This document shows positions 34,601 to 41,515 of a stretch of 64,000 bases of DNA, piece by piece (position 1 is the first letter of the stretch; each line of letters starts with the position of its first letter). A program made the position numbers and the translations under genes. Source of the stretch: Reyranella sp. CPCC 100927 (GTDB lineage Bacteria; Pseudomonadota; Alphaproteobacteria; Reyranellales; Reyranellaceae); the NCBI RefSeq assembly GCF_007859315.1, contig NZ_VOHA01000001.1:186001-250000 (forward strand), written 5' to 3'. Under the pieces are notes generated by a model. That model had not been told where the DNA came from and ran no database searches. It saw only the letters and a list, made by a program, of their open reading frames with translations.

Positions 34601-34991
34601 GCACTGACCAAGTCAGACCCGTTACCGGCTGGCTACGAGAGTGAAAATGAAGCTGCATCAATACGCCGGCCCGTGCACGACTGGCTGTTCGATGCGGCGC
34701 CAGATTCTCATCCAAGGAACATTATTGCAGAAAATTTCCGTATTAACAATAGCTTATAAGATTTTTATAAAGTATTTAATGAAGAAATTCGATTTAGGTT
34801 AGCGCGCACCGAAAATATCGACCGGCAAACTGCGCCATTTTGGGCCGAAAATGCCCTGTTTTGACGCCTGTATTCTCTATTTGTTCTCGGCATTATTGTC
34901 GGTTCGTGAGAAAGGTAGTACTTTTCTGAAGGTGAAAATGTTATGGTTTATGCATCTACCGAACAATCACGGCAGCCTCAGGAAGCGATTT
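34601..34991. promoter_or_regulatory. AT-rich divergent regulatory region of the export cluster
   Basis: This 391-base gap separates the divergent ABC transporter and secreted-protein genes. Its core (about 34720-34800) is strikingly AT-rich for this genome, with several TTAT/ATAA steps (TATAAGATTTTTATAAAG). TTGTCG at ~34897 followed 17 bases later by TACTTT could be a promoter for the plus-strand genes. AT-rich tracts upstream of exopolysaccharide genes are typical targets of MucR/Ros or H-NS-like regulators in Alphaproteobacteria; this is inference. Confidence 0.5.
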
Positions 34992-36074
34992 ATGTTGCTC
35001 TCACGCATCGCGCCCGCTCTCGGCGGCATCATCCTTGCAGCGAGTGTGCTGACACCCGCCGCAGCGGCGCCGCCGCAACTCGGTGGCTCTCGGGCGGCGG
35101 CTCCCACCGTACTGGTGGCGCAGGCCAACGATCTTGCCGATGCCATTGCGCGCAATGACGGAGACTGGCGCGGCCGCATTCGTAACTATCTGCAGGCAGC
35201 TTACCCTGATCGTGTGGCGACCACCGACCGGGCCATTCAACTGCTGAAGTCCGTAAACCAGAAGTGCCTGGCCTCGCGCACGTGCCCGCCGAACGTCCTC
35301 AATGAGATCGCCCTGATCTCGAAGGGCTCGGTATGCGCCGCGCATATCATCGATTCGGTTTGCGTACGACGCTTCAACGTGCCGAACGGCGCGCAGGCGT
35401 TCGACTTTGGTCCGGTCGGCCAGCCGGTGTACCCGGGCATGCGCGCCGTTTCACCGGGCGATCCGCGCATCGCGGGCAACAATCTCACCGGCGTTCGCTA
35501 CAACGATGCCTACCCCGCTTCGGGGGACTCGATCATCGGCATATCGAGCTTCAAGACGTCGATGCCTCAGGGACGCTATCGGGTCGTTCTCGTCAGCGGC
35601 AAGCGGCCGCTGGCCCAGGCTCTGACGACGCCATTCGGTCGCACGATCCAGGCCAATGGTCGTTCGATTGAGGTGACGGCGGCAGGTCCGGATCGCTGGC
35701 TGCCGCGCGGCGCGCTGGCCAATGGCGCACCGGAACAGGTCTTTTCGCCCAGCAACGTACTGCCGGGTAGTGCGCCGGCCGTCGTGTTCGATGTCGATCA
35801 TGCCGGCGGCGACCTGCAGCTCACCTTTCCGCAAACGGCCGAGATCGGCGCTCTGCTGATCGAGCCTGCTGGCCAGACCTCCGGCTTCGTGCTGGACTCC
35901 ACCGCCCAGTCTCAGGGACCCGTGTCCAACCGCAGCTGCCTGGAACAGGAGGCTCGCATCGATCGGGCCTTGGCCGAGTTGCCGCAGGATCAGCCGCCGG
36001 GACCTCGCAGGAATCCGCAGACGCAGCCGGAGCCGCCGTGCCGGGGTATCTGCCAACCCTTGAGCCGCAGTTAG
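34992..36074 (+). CDS. Secreted protein of unknown function in the export cluster
   Basis: The 360-residue protein has a clear signal peptide (MLLSRIAPALGGIILAASVL, cleavage after AAA near residue 26). The mature part has four cysteines in CLASRTCPPN and VCAAHIIDSVC, which may form disulfides, a beta-rich central domain (residues ~190-310), and a Pro/Gln-rich tail ending PEPPCRGICQPLSRS. No family is recognised. The ATG at 34992 has AGGA eight bases upstream; an ATG at 34938, with AAGG upstream, would give a longer signal region. It is the first gene of the plus-strand set with the outer-membrane barrel and the Wza-like lipoprotein, which suggests a periplasmic role in polymer export. Confidence 0.65.
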   Translation: MLLSRIAPALGGIILAASVLTPAAAAPPQLGGSRAAAPTVLVAQANDLADAIARNDGDWRGRIRNYLQAAYPDRVATTDRAIQLLKSVNQKCLASRTCPPNVLNEIALISKGSVCAAHIIDSVCVRRFNVPNGAQAFDFGPVGQPVYPGMRAVSPGDPRIAGNNLTGVRYNDAYPASGDSIIGISSFKTSMPQGRYRVVLVSGKRPLAQALTTPFGRTIQANGRSIEVTAAGPDRWLPRGALANGAPEQVFSPSNVLPGSAPAVVFDVDHAGGDLQLTFPQTAEIGALLIEPAGQTSGFVLDSTAQSQGPVSNRSCLEQEARIDRALAELPQDQPPGPRRNPQTQPEPPCRGICQPLSRS

Positions 36075-36110
36075 TCGTTTCATCGTCTTATCTTCTCTCG
36101 GGGCAGTCAC

Positions 36111-37448
36111 GTGCGTATTTCATCGACCTTCAGGGCCGGGCGAATCCTTGCGGTTCTCCTGGCCGGGTGCAGCGGCGTTGTTGGCGGGATCGGCGCCATG
36201 CCTGCCGCCGCTCAATACACGGCGCCGCCGCCGGCGCCAGCACCGGCTCCGGATCAGCCTGCTCCGAAACGTCTGGCACCTCAGGCAGATGAGCCATCGG
36301 CGCGCGATGCGTCGGTCCTGCGACGCGAGCGCGGCGATCCGCCCGATGGGTTTCCCATCGGCAGCTTCACCTTCTTTCCCAGGCTCGAGGTGGACGGCGA
36401 GTATGACGACAACGTCTATCGCACCCGCCGCAACCGGAAGGGCGATTTCATTTTCCGGGCACGGCCGTCTTTCACGCTCGCAAGCGACTGGGGCCAGCAC
36501 GCACTGGCGCTCTACGCCAGCGCCGATGTGACGCGCTACATCGATCAGTCGAAAGAAAGCTATGTCGGGTTCGCCGTCGGTGCGCGCGGTAGCGTCGATA
36601 TCACCGATGAATGGCGGTGGAACACCAATGCCGAATTCGCCCGCGTCGGATTGGGGCGCGGCTCACCCGGCCTGCTCACCACCGGGTTTGATGGCCGGCG
36701 GCAGATCGTCAACGTCATCACGGCGGCGACCGAACTCGCCTACAACGGTGACCTGTTCTACGGCCGTATCGGTCCCCGTTTCCGTCGCTTCGAGTATGTG
36801 CGGGGCGTATCCACCAACGAGAACTTTAACGTCTACGATATCAGCGCGCGCCTCGGCTACCGGATCACGCCTGAGCTGTCGGTGTTCATCGACCCGTCGT
36901 ATGAGTGGGTGCGTTACGATCGCAATGGCGCTTTCCGCAACAACCAGGGCTTCGATATTCGCGGCGGCGTTGCCTACGACGTTACCCGGACGTTAACCGC
37001 CGAGCTCGGCTTCGGCTACTTCCGGCGCACCTACAGTGGCATTGGCAAACCGCAGGATGGTCTGTCGTTCCTGGGCCGGCTGTTCTGGAACCCGCTCGAC
37101 AACGTTTCGATCGAGGCGGAAGCGCGCCGTTCGTTCTCGCAGTACCGTGCATTCGGTCTCGGCACGGCGGCTATCGGCAACGCCGTCGAAACCTCGTTCA
37201 GCCTGCGCGCAGGCTGGGAACCGTTCGATCCGCTGCTGCTCGATGCTGGCGTATCGTATGCCCGGTATCGCTACGAAGGCGAAGGCTTGCGCGAAAACTT
37301 CTGGCTCTTCGATGTCGGCGCGAAGTACTTCTTCAACAAGAACTTCTATGCCGGCCCGCGCTATCTGTACGAACGCCGCAATGCCAAGCCGAGGAGCGCG
37401 AACTACACGGATAACCGCTTCCTGATCACGCTCGGCGCTCAGTTCTGA
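36111..37448 (+). CDS. Outer-membrane beta-barrel protein (PF10082-like, exopolysaccharide-associated)
   Basis: The 445-residue protein has a signal sequence ending near AAAQYTAPPP, a Pro-rich linker, then about 340 residues of alternating amphipathic strands with frequent aromatic girdle residues. It ends ITLGAQF, with the terminal phenylalanine that directs barrels to the BAM machinery. VDGEYDDNVYRTRRNRKGDF matches the start of the barrel family often encoded beside exopolysaccharide genes in Alphaproteobacteria. It may form the outer-membrane route for the polymer. The start codon is GTG at 36111. It sits between the secreted protein and the Wza-like gene. Confidence 0.82.
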   Translation: MRISSTFRAGRILAVLLAGCSGVVGGIGAMPAAAQYTAPPPAPAPAPDQPAPKRLAPQADEPSARDASVLRRERGDPPDGFPIGSFTFFPRLEVDGEYDDNVYRTRRNRKGDFIFRARPSFTLASDWGQHALALYASADVTRYIDQSKESYVGFAVGARGSVDITDEWRWNTNAEFARVGLGRGSPGLLTTGFDGRRQIVNVITAATELAYNGDLFYGRIGPRFRRFEYVRGVSTNENFNVYDISARLGYRITPELSVFIDPSYEWVRYDRNGAFRNNQGFDIRGGVAYDVTRTLTAELGFGYFRRTYSGIGKPQDGLSFLGRLFWNPLDNVSIEAEARRSFSQYRAFGLGTAAIGNAVETSFSLRAGWEPFDPLLLDAGVSYARYRYEGEGLRENFWLFDVGAKYFFNKNFYAGPRYLYERRNAKPRSANYTDNRFLITLGAQF

Positions 37449-37489
37449 GATCAGTGGGGTGGAAGAATTCATATTGCGATAGGTTAGCG

Positions 37490-38101
37490 ATGATCATCGG
37501 ATGTCAGTCACAGCGTTTTGTAGGCCACAAGCCTTCCACTCGATGGACAGTGTCAGCCGTGGCGCTCGTCGGCGTGCTGGCACTTGCCGGATGCGAAGGC
37601 GGTACGACCAGCACGGGTGTGCCATGCCCCAGCACCAAGGCTGCCATCGGCGGCCTTGAATACAAGCTGGGCGTCGGCGACAAGGTCCGTGTCACCGTCG
37701 TGGGCCAGCCCGAGCTGGGCAGCGAAGCCGAGGTCGATGCCGGTGGCAAAATCGTGATCGCCTTGGCCGGTGAGATTGCTGCCGTCGACCGTACGGTGTC
37801 GGAGATCCAGGCAGATATCACCGCCAGACTGAAGTCCAACATCCTGGTCGATCCGCGCGTGTCGGTGCAGGTCGCTGGCTACCGGCCCGTGACCGTGCTT
37901 GGCCAGGTGCGCCAGCCGGGCCGCTACCCGTACTCCTTTGGACTCGATGTTCGCGGTGCGACGGCGCTGGCCGGCGGTCTCGACCGGCGCGCGAGCCCGG
38001 AGCGGTCGGTGGTCTTCCGTCCCGGGCAAACCTGCGACGCCAAGCCCGATACACCGCTGTTCCCTGGCGACACCATCGAAGTGTTGCGTCGCGGCGGCTG
38101 A
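37490..38101 (+). CDS. Wza-like polysaccharide export lipoprotein
   Basis: The 203-residue lipoprotein has the lipobox LALAGC (Cys near residue 35), then a poly-export domain starting YKLGVGDKVRVTVVGQPEL and a SLBB domain VTVLGQVRQPGRYPYSFGLDV. It is shorter than E. coli Wza (379 residues) and has one SLBB unit, as in many alphaproteobacterial export proteins. It would form the periplasmic and outer-membrane conduit working with the Wzc-like kinase at 29-31 kb. The ATG at 37490 has AGG seven bases upstream; a GTG at 37454 is a weaker alternative. A strong terminator follows at 38126-38152. Confidence 0.9.
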   Translation: MIIGCQSQRFVGHKPSTRWTVSAVALVGVLALAGCEGGTTSTGVPCPSTKAAIGGLEYKLGVGDKVRVTVVGQPELGSEAEVDAGGKIVIALAGEIAAVDRTVSEIQADITARLKSNILVDPRVSVQVAGYRPVTVLGQVRQPGRYPYSFGLDVRGATALAGGLDRRASPERSVVFRPGQTCDAKPDTPLFPGDTIEVLRRGG

Positions 38102-38125
38102 GCCTCTACCTCTTTTCGTGTGTTG

Positions 38126-38152
38126 AAGGGTCGGTCCATGGGACCGGCCCTT
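38126..38152 (+). terminator. Strong hairpin terminator after the export operon
   Basis: A 12-bp stem with a three-base loop (left arm 38126-38137, right arm 38141-38152, one G-T pair) lies 25 bases after the Wza-like stop and ends in TTT. It probably closes the plus-strand export operon. Confidence 0.75.
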
Positions 38153-38194
38153 TGCGTTGATGCGTATCGCATGCCGGGTTTTCCCCGGCGGATT

Positions 38195-38223
38195 TTGACA
38201 GCGCCCGATCCGTGTCGGTTATG
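38195..38223 (+). promoter_or_regulatory. Sigma-70-like promoter very close to a start codon
   Basis: A perfect TTGACA (38195-38200), a 17-base spacer and GTTATG make a plausible promoter. The start of transcription would fall near 38230, only about five bases before the ATG at 38235, so the transcript may be leaderless. Confidence 0.45.
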
Positions 38224-38234
38224 TTGCATCTGTT

Positions 38235-39059
38235 ATGAAGACGCCGGCAGCTATTGCCACGCTGCGAGACACAAAGCGCCTGTGGGTGATCCCTGCCGTC
38301 CACGGCATGGTGCACCGATTGCATTCCGTGGCCGATGCGATCGCGGCCCGACTGGAACCGGGTGACGCGCTCGTTTTCCTCGGCAATTTGATCGGTGGTG
38401 CCGTTGGCGGTGAAACGTCCGATGTGGCGCCGACATTGGATCTCGCATTGGCATTGCGGCGGCGCACATTGGCGTTGCCGGGAGCACGTGCCTGCGATGT
38501 GGTCTTTCTGCGCGGGGCGCAGGAAGAGATGTGGACCAAGCTGGAGCAGCTTCACTATGCCCAGGGCCCGAGGGAGGTCCTGCGCTGGATGTTGCAGCGC
38601 GGGCTGGGTGCCACGATCGCGGCCTATGGCGGTGACGCGGCGATCGGCGACGGCGAGCGCGCCGTGCGCGACGGACCGATGGCGATCGCGCGCTGGACCA
38701 CGCAGTTGCGTCAGGCATTGCGTGCGCGCCCCGGCCATGCCCAGTGGCTGGCGGCGATCCGTCGTGCGGCATTGAGCGAGGATGGCCGGCTGATCGCGGT
38801 ACACCAGGGCCTCGATACGACCAAGCCGCTCGACCTGCAGGGTGACGCCTTCTGGTGGGGCGGCAGCACGCCGTTCGAGGCGATCGATGCACCCTATGAC
38901 GGGATCGAACGCTTCATCCGCGGTTTCGACCGCAACCATCCCGGCGTGCACGATCAGCCCCACACGCTGACGCTCGATGCCGGCTGTGGCTTCGGCGGCC
39001 CGCTGCTGGGCGCGCTGCTGGATTCGCACGGCAGGGTCCTCGACGTCGTCGAGGGATGA
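38235..39059 (+). CDS. PPP-family metallophosphatase homologue with lost metal ligands (probable pseudo-phosphatase)
   Basis: The 274-residue protein follows the layout of small bacterial PPP phosphatases (PrpA, ApaH-like). The GDxHG motif reads PAVHG (Asp lost, His kept), GDxxDRG reads FLGNLIG (Asp lost), and GNHE reads RGAQEE (Asn and His lost). The later histidine is kept in AVHQGLD, and the C-terminal DAGCGFGGPLLGALLD matches the family's substrate-binding end. The overall fold is therefore likely but catalysis doubtful; it may bind phosphoprotein or nucleotides. The gene has its own promoter and follows the export operon terminator. It is not frameshifted, so it is a maintained protein rather than a pseudogene. 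Confidence 0.7.
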   Translation: MKTPAAIATLRDTKRLWVIPAVHGMVHRLHSVADAIAARLEPGDALVFLGNLIGGAVGGETSDVAPTLDLALALRRRTLALPGARACDVVFLRGAQEEMWTKLEQLHYAQGPREVLRWMLQRGLGATIAAYGGDAAIGDGERAVRDGPMAIARWTTQLRQALRARPGHAQWLAAIRRAALSEDGRLIAVHQGLDTTKPLDLQGDAFWWGGSTPFEAIDAPYDGIERFIRGFDRNHPGVHDQPHTLTLDAGCGFGGPLLGALLDSHGRVLDVVEG

Positions 39060-39072
39060 CGTCGCCGGCGCC

Positions 39073-39813
39073 TCACACGTCCAGACGCTTGAACAACGGT
39101 TCGGGAACCGCCTTCACGGCCATCATGATCCAACGCCAGGTGGCGGGGCTGTAGACGACGGTGGCCCGTCGGTGGGCCGCGCGCCAGCAATCGTCGGCGA
39201 CGGCTTCTGCCGTTGCGACACCGCGCAGGCCTGTGCGCGTGAACGTCATGGCGCTGTCGAAGGGGCCGGCTTTCACCAGGCTCACTGACACCCCGGCGCG
39301 GTGCAGGCGGCCGCGATAGCCGGAAGCCAGGGCGTGCAAGCCGGCCTTGCTGGCGCCGTAGACATAGTTGCGTGGCCTGCCGCGATCGCCCGCAACGGAG
39401 CCCACGATGACCACGCGGGCGCCGCGTTTCGCCTCGAGCACCGGCAGGAGCCGCAGCAGGATCGTGGCCGCGCCGGTCAGGTTGGCATCCAGTGTCACGG
39501 CCGCCAGCGCCGGTTTGCTTTCCATCTCGGCTTGCATGGGCATGGCGGCGAACGCCAACAGTACGTTAGGCCGTTCGGCCGACGCCAGCCGCGCAGCGAC
39601 GGCGGCATGGGTTTGCGGTGCCACGGCATCGAAGGCGACGATGTCGACATCGGCGGCGAAGCGTGTGCGCAGATCGGCGGCGCCGTCGGCGAGGTCGGCG
39701 GTATCGCGTCCGGCCAGCAGCAAGCGCGCGCCCTCGCGGGCCGCACGTCGCGCGAAGGCGCGCGCCAGCGCCGAGGAGGCGCCGAGGATCAGCCACGTAT
39801 CGCGCGATGCCAT
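39073..39813 (-). CDS. dprE2: DprE2-like short-chain dehydrogenase (decaprenylphosphoryl-D-2-keto-erythropentose reductase family)
   Basis: The 246-residue SDR starts WLILGASSALARAFARR, a glycine-poor Rossmann motif as in DprE2. It has VIVGSVAGDRGRPRNYVYGA with catalytic Tyr and the following Lys (YGASK), VKAGPFDSAMTF, and the DprE2-type end VYSPATWRWIMMAVKAVPE. In mycobacteria DprE2 reduces the 2-keto intermediate made by DprE1, turning polyprenyl-phosphoryl-ribose into the arabinose donor. Here it follows the DprE1 homologue by six bases in the same operon. In a Gram-negative host the product would supply arabinofuranose for envelope glycans. It converges with the pseudo-phosphatase gene. 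Confidence 0.82.
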   Translation of the reverse strand: MASRDTWLILGASSALARAFARRAAREGARLLLAGRDTADLADGAADLRTRFAADVDIVAFDAVAPQTHAAVAARLASAERPNVLLAFAAMPMQAEMESKPALAAVTLDANLTGAATILLRLLPVLEAKRGARVVIVGSVAGDRGRPRNYVYGASKAGLHALASGYRGRLHRAGVSVSLVKAGPFDSAMTFTRTGLRGVATAEAVADDCWRAAHRRATVVYSPATWRWIMMAVKAVPEPLFKRLDV

Positions 39814-39819
39814 CGCCGC

Positions 39820-41181
39820 CTACACGACGTAGTCGCGCAACCGCAGCCGGCGCGCGAGGTCGGACTGCAGGCGCATATCGGGATCGACATCGGCGAGCAC
39901 GGCGCGGAAGTCGGCAAGGCGGGGATACATCGCGGCAAAGCCATGATCCGTCAGGTGCGCGTCGCTGGCCAGGAAGATGCGGCCGCCGCGGTCCAGCGTT
40001 TCGCGTTCCAGACGATGCATCAGGTTCGGCGTGGCCACGGTCGTCGGCAGGTCCAGCGTCAGTCTGATGCCGGGCCGTGCGATGCTCAGCAGGCCGCGGC
40101 CCTCGTTGCCGACGACGTGCATGGCGGCGCGAAGGGCACCGCCGTCGCGCCGCGTGATGTCGAGCAGTCGTCGCACGGCCGCTGTCGCGCCCTCGGCGGG
40201 CAACGCGCACTGCAACTGGGCGAAGCCGGGGCGATCATCGTGCCGTCGGATGGTGCTGTCGTGCTGGAACAGGAAACGATCGAGGGGCAGTACGCTGTGG
40301 CGGCCGCGCAATGCCCGCCGGAAGCGGTGTGCGTTGAGGGTGCGCTGCGGCAAGAATGCGCGTGGTGGCGACGGCGATCGCATCGGTGTCCATGTCCGTC
40401 GGCTCGCCGATGCGATGTCGGCGGTTTCCACCACGCCGCGACCCTGTGCGCTGCCGGTGGCCAGCGTATCGATCCACGCCGCTGCATAGTCATGTGCTGG
40501 CGCAGCGGTGCTCAGGTTTTCGATCAGCGTTTCCAGCGATCGGACGGCCTGATGGTGGACCGTGACGAAGGCCGATGCGGCCGGTACCAGGCGGATCGCG
40601 GCGCGCGCGATGACACCGGTCAGGCCCATGCCGCCGATGGTGGCGCCAAACAAGGCTGTGTCGTCCTCCTGCGTGATACGCCGCAAACCGTGGCGTGGCG
40701 TGATCAGATCCAGCCATGCCACGTGATCGCCGAAGGAGCCGACGCGTGCATGGTTCTTGCCGTGCGAATCGGTGGCGATCAGGCCGCCGACCGTGGCGGT
40801 GCCGGGAGCAGGGCAGGCGGCCGGCATGTGGCCGCGCGGGAGGAACGTGCGCAGGATGTCGCCGATCGTCACGCCAGCCTCGACCTCGACGACGCGGCTC
40901 GCACCATCGAACGACAGCATGCGGTCCAGCCGCACCGTAAGCGCCACGGCGCCGCCGTCGTTGAGCGTGGCGTCACCCAGGCTGTGGCCGCCGCCGCGCG
41001 CGATCAGACTGCGTCCCTCTGGCGCCGGGATCGCAGACTGCAACCGCGCCGGCCGGTCGGGTCGGCAGACCAACTGGGTCGCCGTGGCGCGGCCGGTGGA
41101 GTCCGACAGTCGGCGCTGGACCCAGCCGCCTTCCAGTGCGCCGACATCGGCATCATCGTCACGTGCCGTGACGTCCGTCAT
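39820..41181 (-). CDS. dprE1: DprE1-like FAD-dependent oxidase (decaprenylphosphoryl-ribose oxidase family)
   Basis: The 453-residue vanillyl-alcohol-oxidase-fold flavoprotein has LIARGGGHSLGDATLNDGG, then PGTATVGGLIATDSHGKNH and GATIGGMGLTGVI for FAD binding. The DprE1 C-terminal signature is FAAMYPRLADFRAVLADVDP followed by SDLARRLRL. It would oxidise the 2'-hydroxyl of polyprenylphosphoryl-ribose, with DprE2 completing the epimerisation. At the place of the mycobacterial inhibitor-binding Cys387 (PGWNIC in M. tuberculosis, from memory) this protein reads PGIRLT, a threonine. The operon partner DprE2 is directly downstream. No UbiA-type phosphoribosyltransferase is in the window. Confidence 0.82.
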   Translation of the reverse strand: MTDVTARDDDADVGALEGGWVQRRLSDSTGRATATQLVCRPDRPARLQSAIPAPEGRSLIARGGGHSLGDATLNDGGAVALTVRLDRMLSFDGASRVVEVEAGVTIGDILRTFLPRGHMPAACPAPGTATVGGLIATDSHGKNHARVGSFGDHVAWLDLITPRHGLRRITQEDDTALFGATIGGMGLTGVIARAAIRLVPAASAFVTVHHQAVRSLETLIENLSTAAPAHDYAAAWIDTLATGSAQGRGVVETADIASASRRTWTPMRSPSPPRAFLPQRTLNAHRFRRALRGRHSVLPLDRFLFQHDSTIRRHDDRPGFAQLQCALPAEGATAAVRRLLDITRRDGGALRAAMHVVGNEGRGLLSIARPGIRLTLDLPTTVATPNLMHRLERETLDRGGRIFLASDAHLTDHGFAAMYPRLADFRAVLADVDPDMRLQSDLARRLRLRDYVV

Positions 41182-41208
41182 GGCCGCAGTATGCCACAGC
41201 TGCGCCGC

Positions 41209-41493
41209 TCAGGTGGATTCGGTGACATCCTCGTACAGCAGGCGGGCTTCGCTGGCCGGCCCACGCCGCAGGCCGTTGGCGACAATGCGTACCACCCGCA
41301 CATGCGGGCCCAGCGTGAAGGTCAGCACCATGCCAGGTCCGACCAAAGCGTGCGGCTTGTCGGTAGGTCGGCCATCGATGCGAAACGGCGTGTCCGCCAC
41401 GGCACGGCTCGCCACACTCCGCGAACGAAAAAAGCGCGCATGCCACAGCCACTTGTCGAGTCGGATCGTTTCGCCACCGGGCGACGCCGACAC
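41209..41493 (-). CDS. S4-domain RNA-binding protein (Hsp15-like)
   Basis: The 94-residue protein is an S4 domain: IRLDKWLWHARFFRSRSVA, RIDGRPTDKPHALVGPGMVL and a short C-terminal tail. Hsp15 (HslR) recycles stalled 50S subunits carrying nascent chains; alphaproteobacterial relatives usually sit next to the helicase found here upstream. It starts with GTG at 41493, with GGGGA eight bases upstream, 22 bases after the helicase stop, so the two form an operon. The domain call is firm; the exact role is inferred. Confidence 0.85.
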   Translation of the reverse strand: MSASPGGETIRLDKWLWHARFFRSRSVASRAVADTPFRIDGRPTDKPHALVGPGMVLTFTLGPHVRVVRIVANGLRRGPASEARLLYEDVTEST

Positions 41494-41515
41494 AGGCGCT
41501 ATCCCCGGCTCTCTG

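Noticed and set aside
38235-39059. Pseudogene of a phosphatase
   Set aside because: The frame is intact over the full family length with its own promoter; degraded residues are confined to metal-binding motifs, which suggests a pseudoenzyme rather than a decaying gene.
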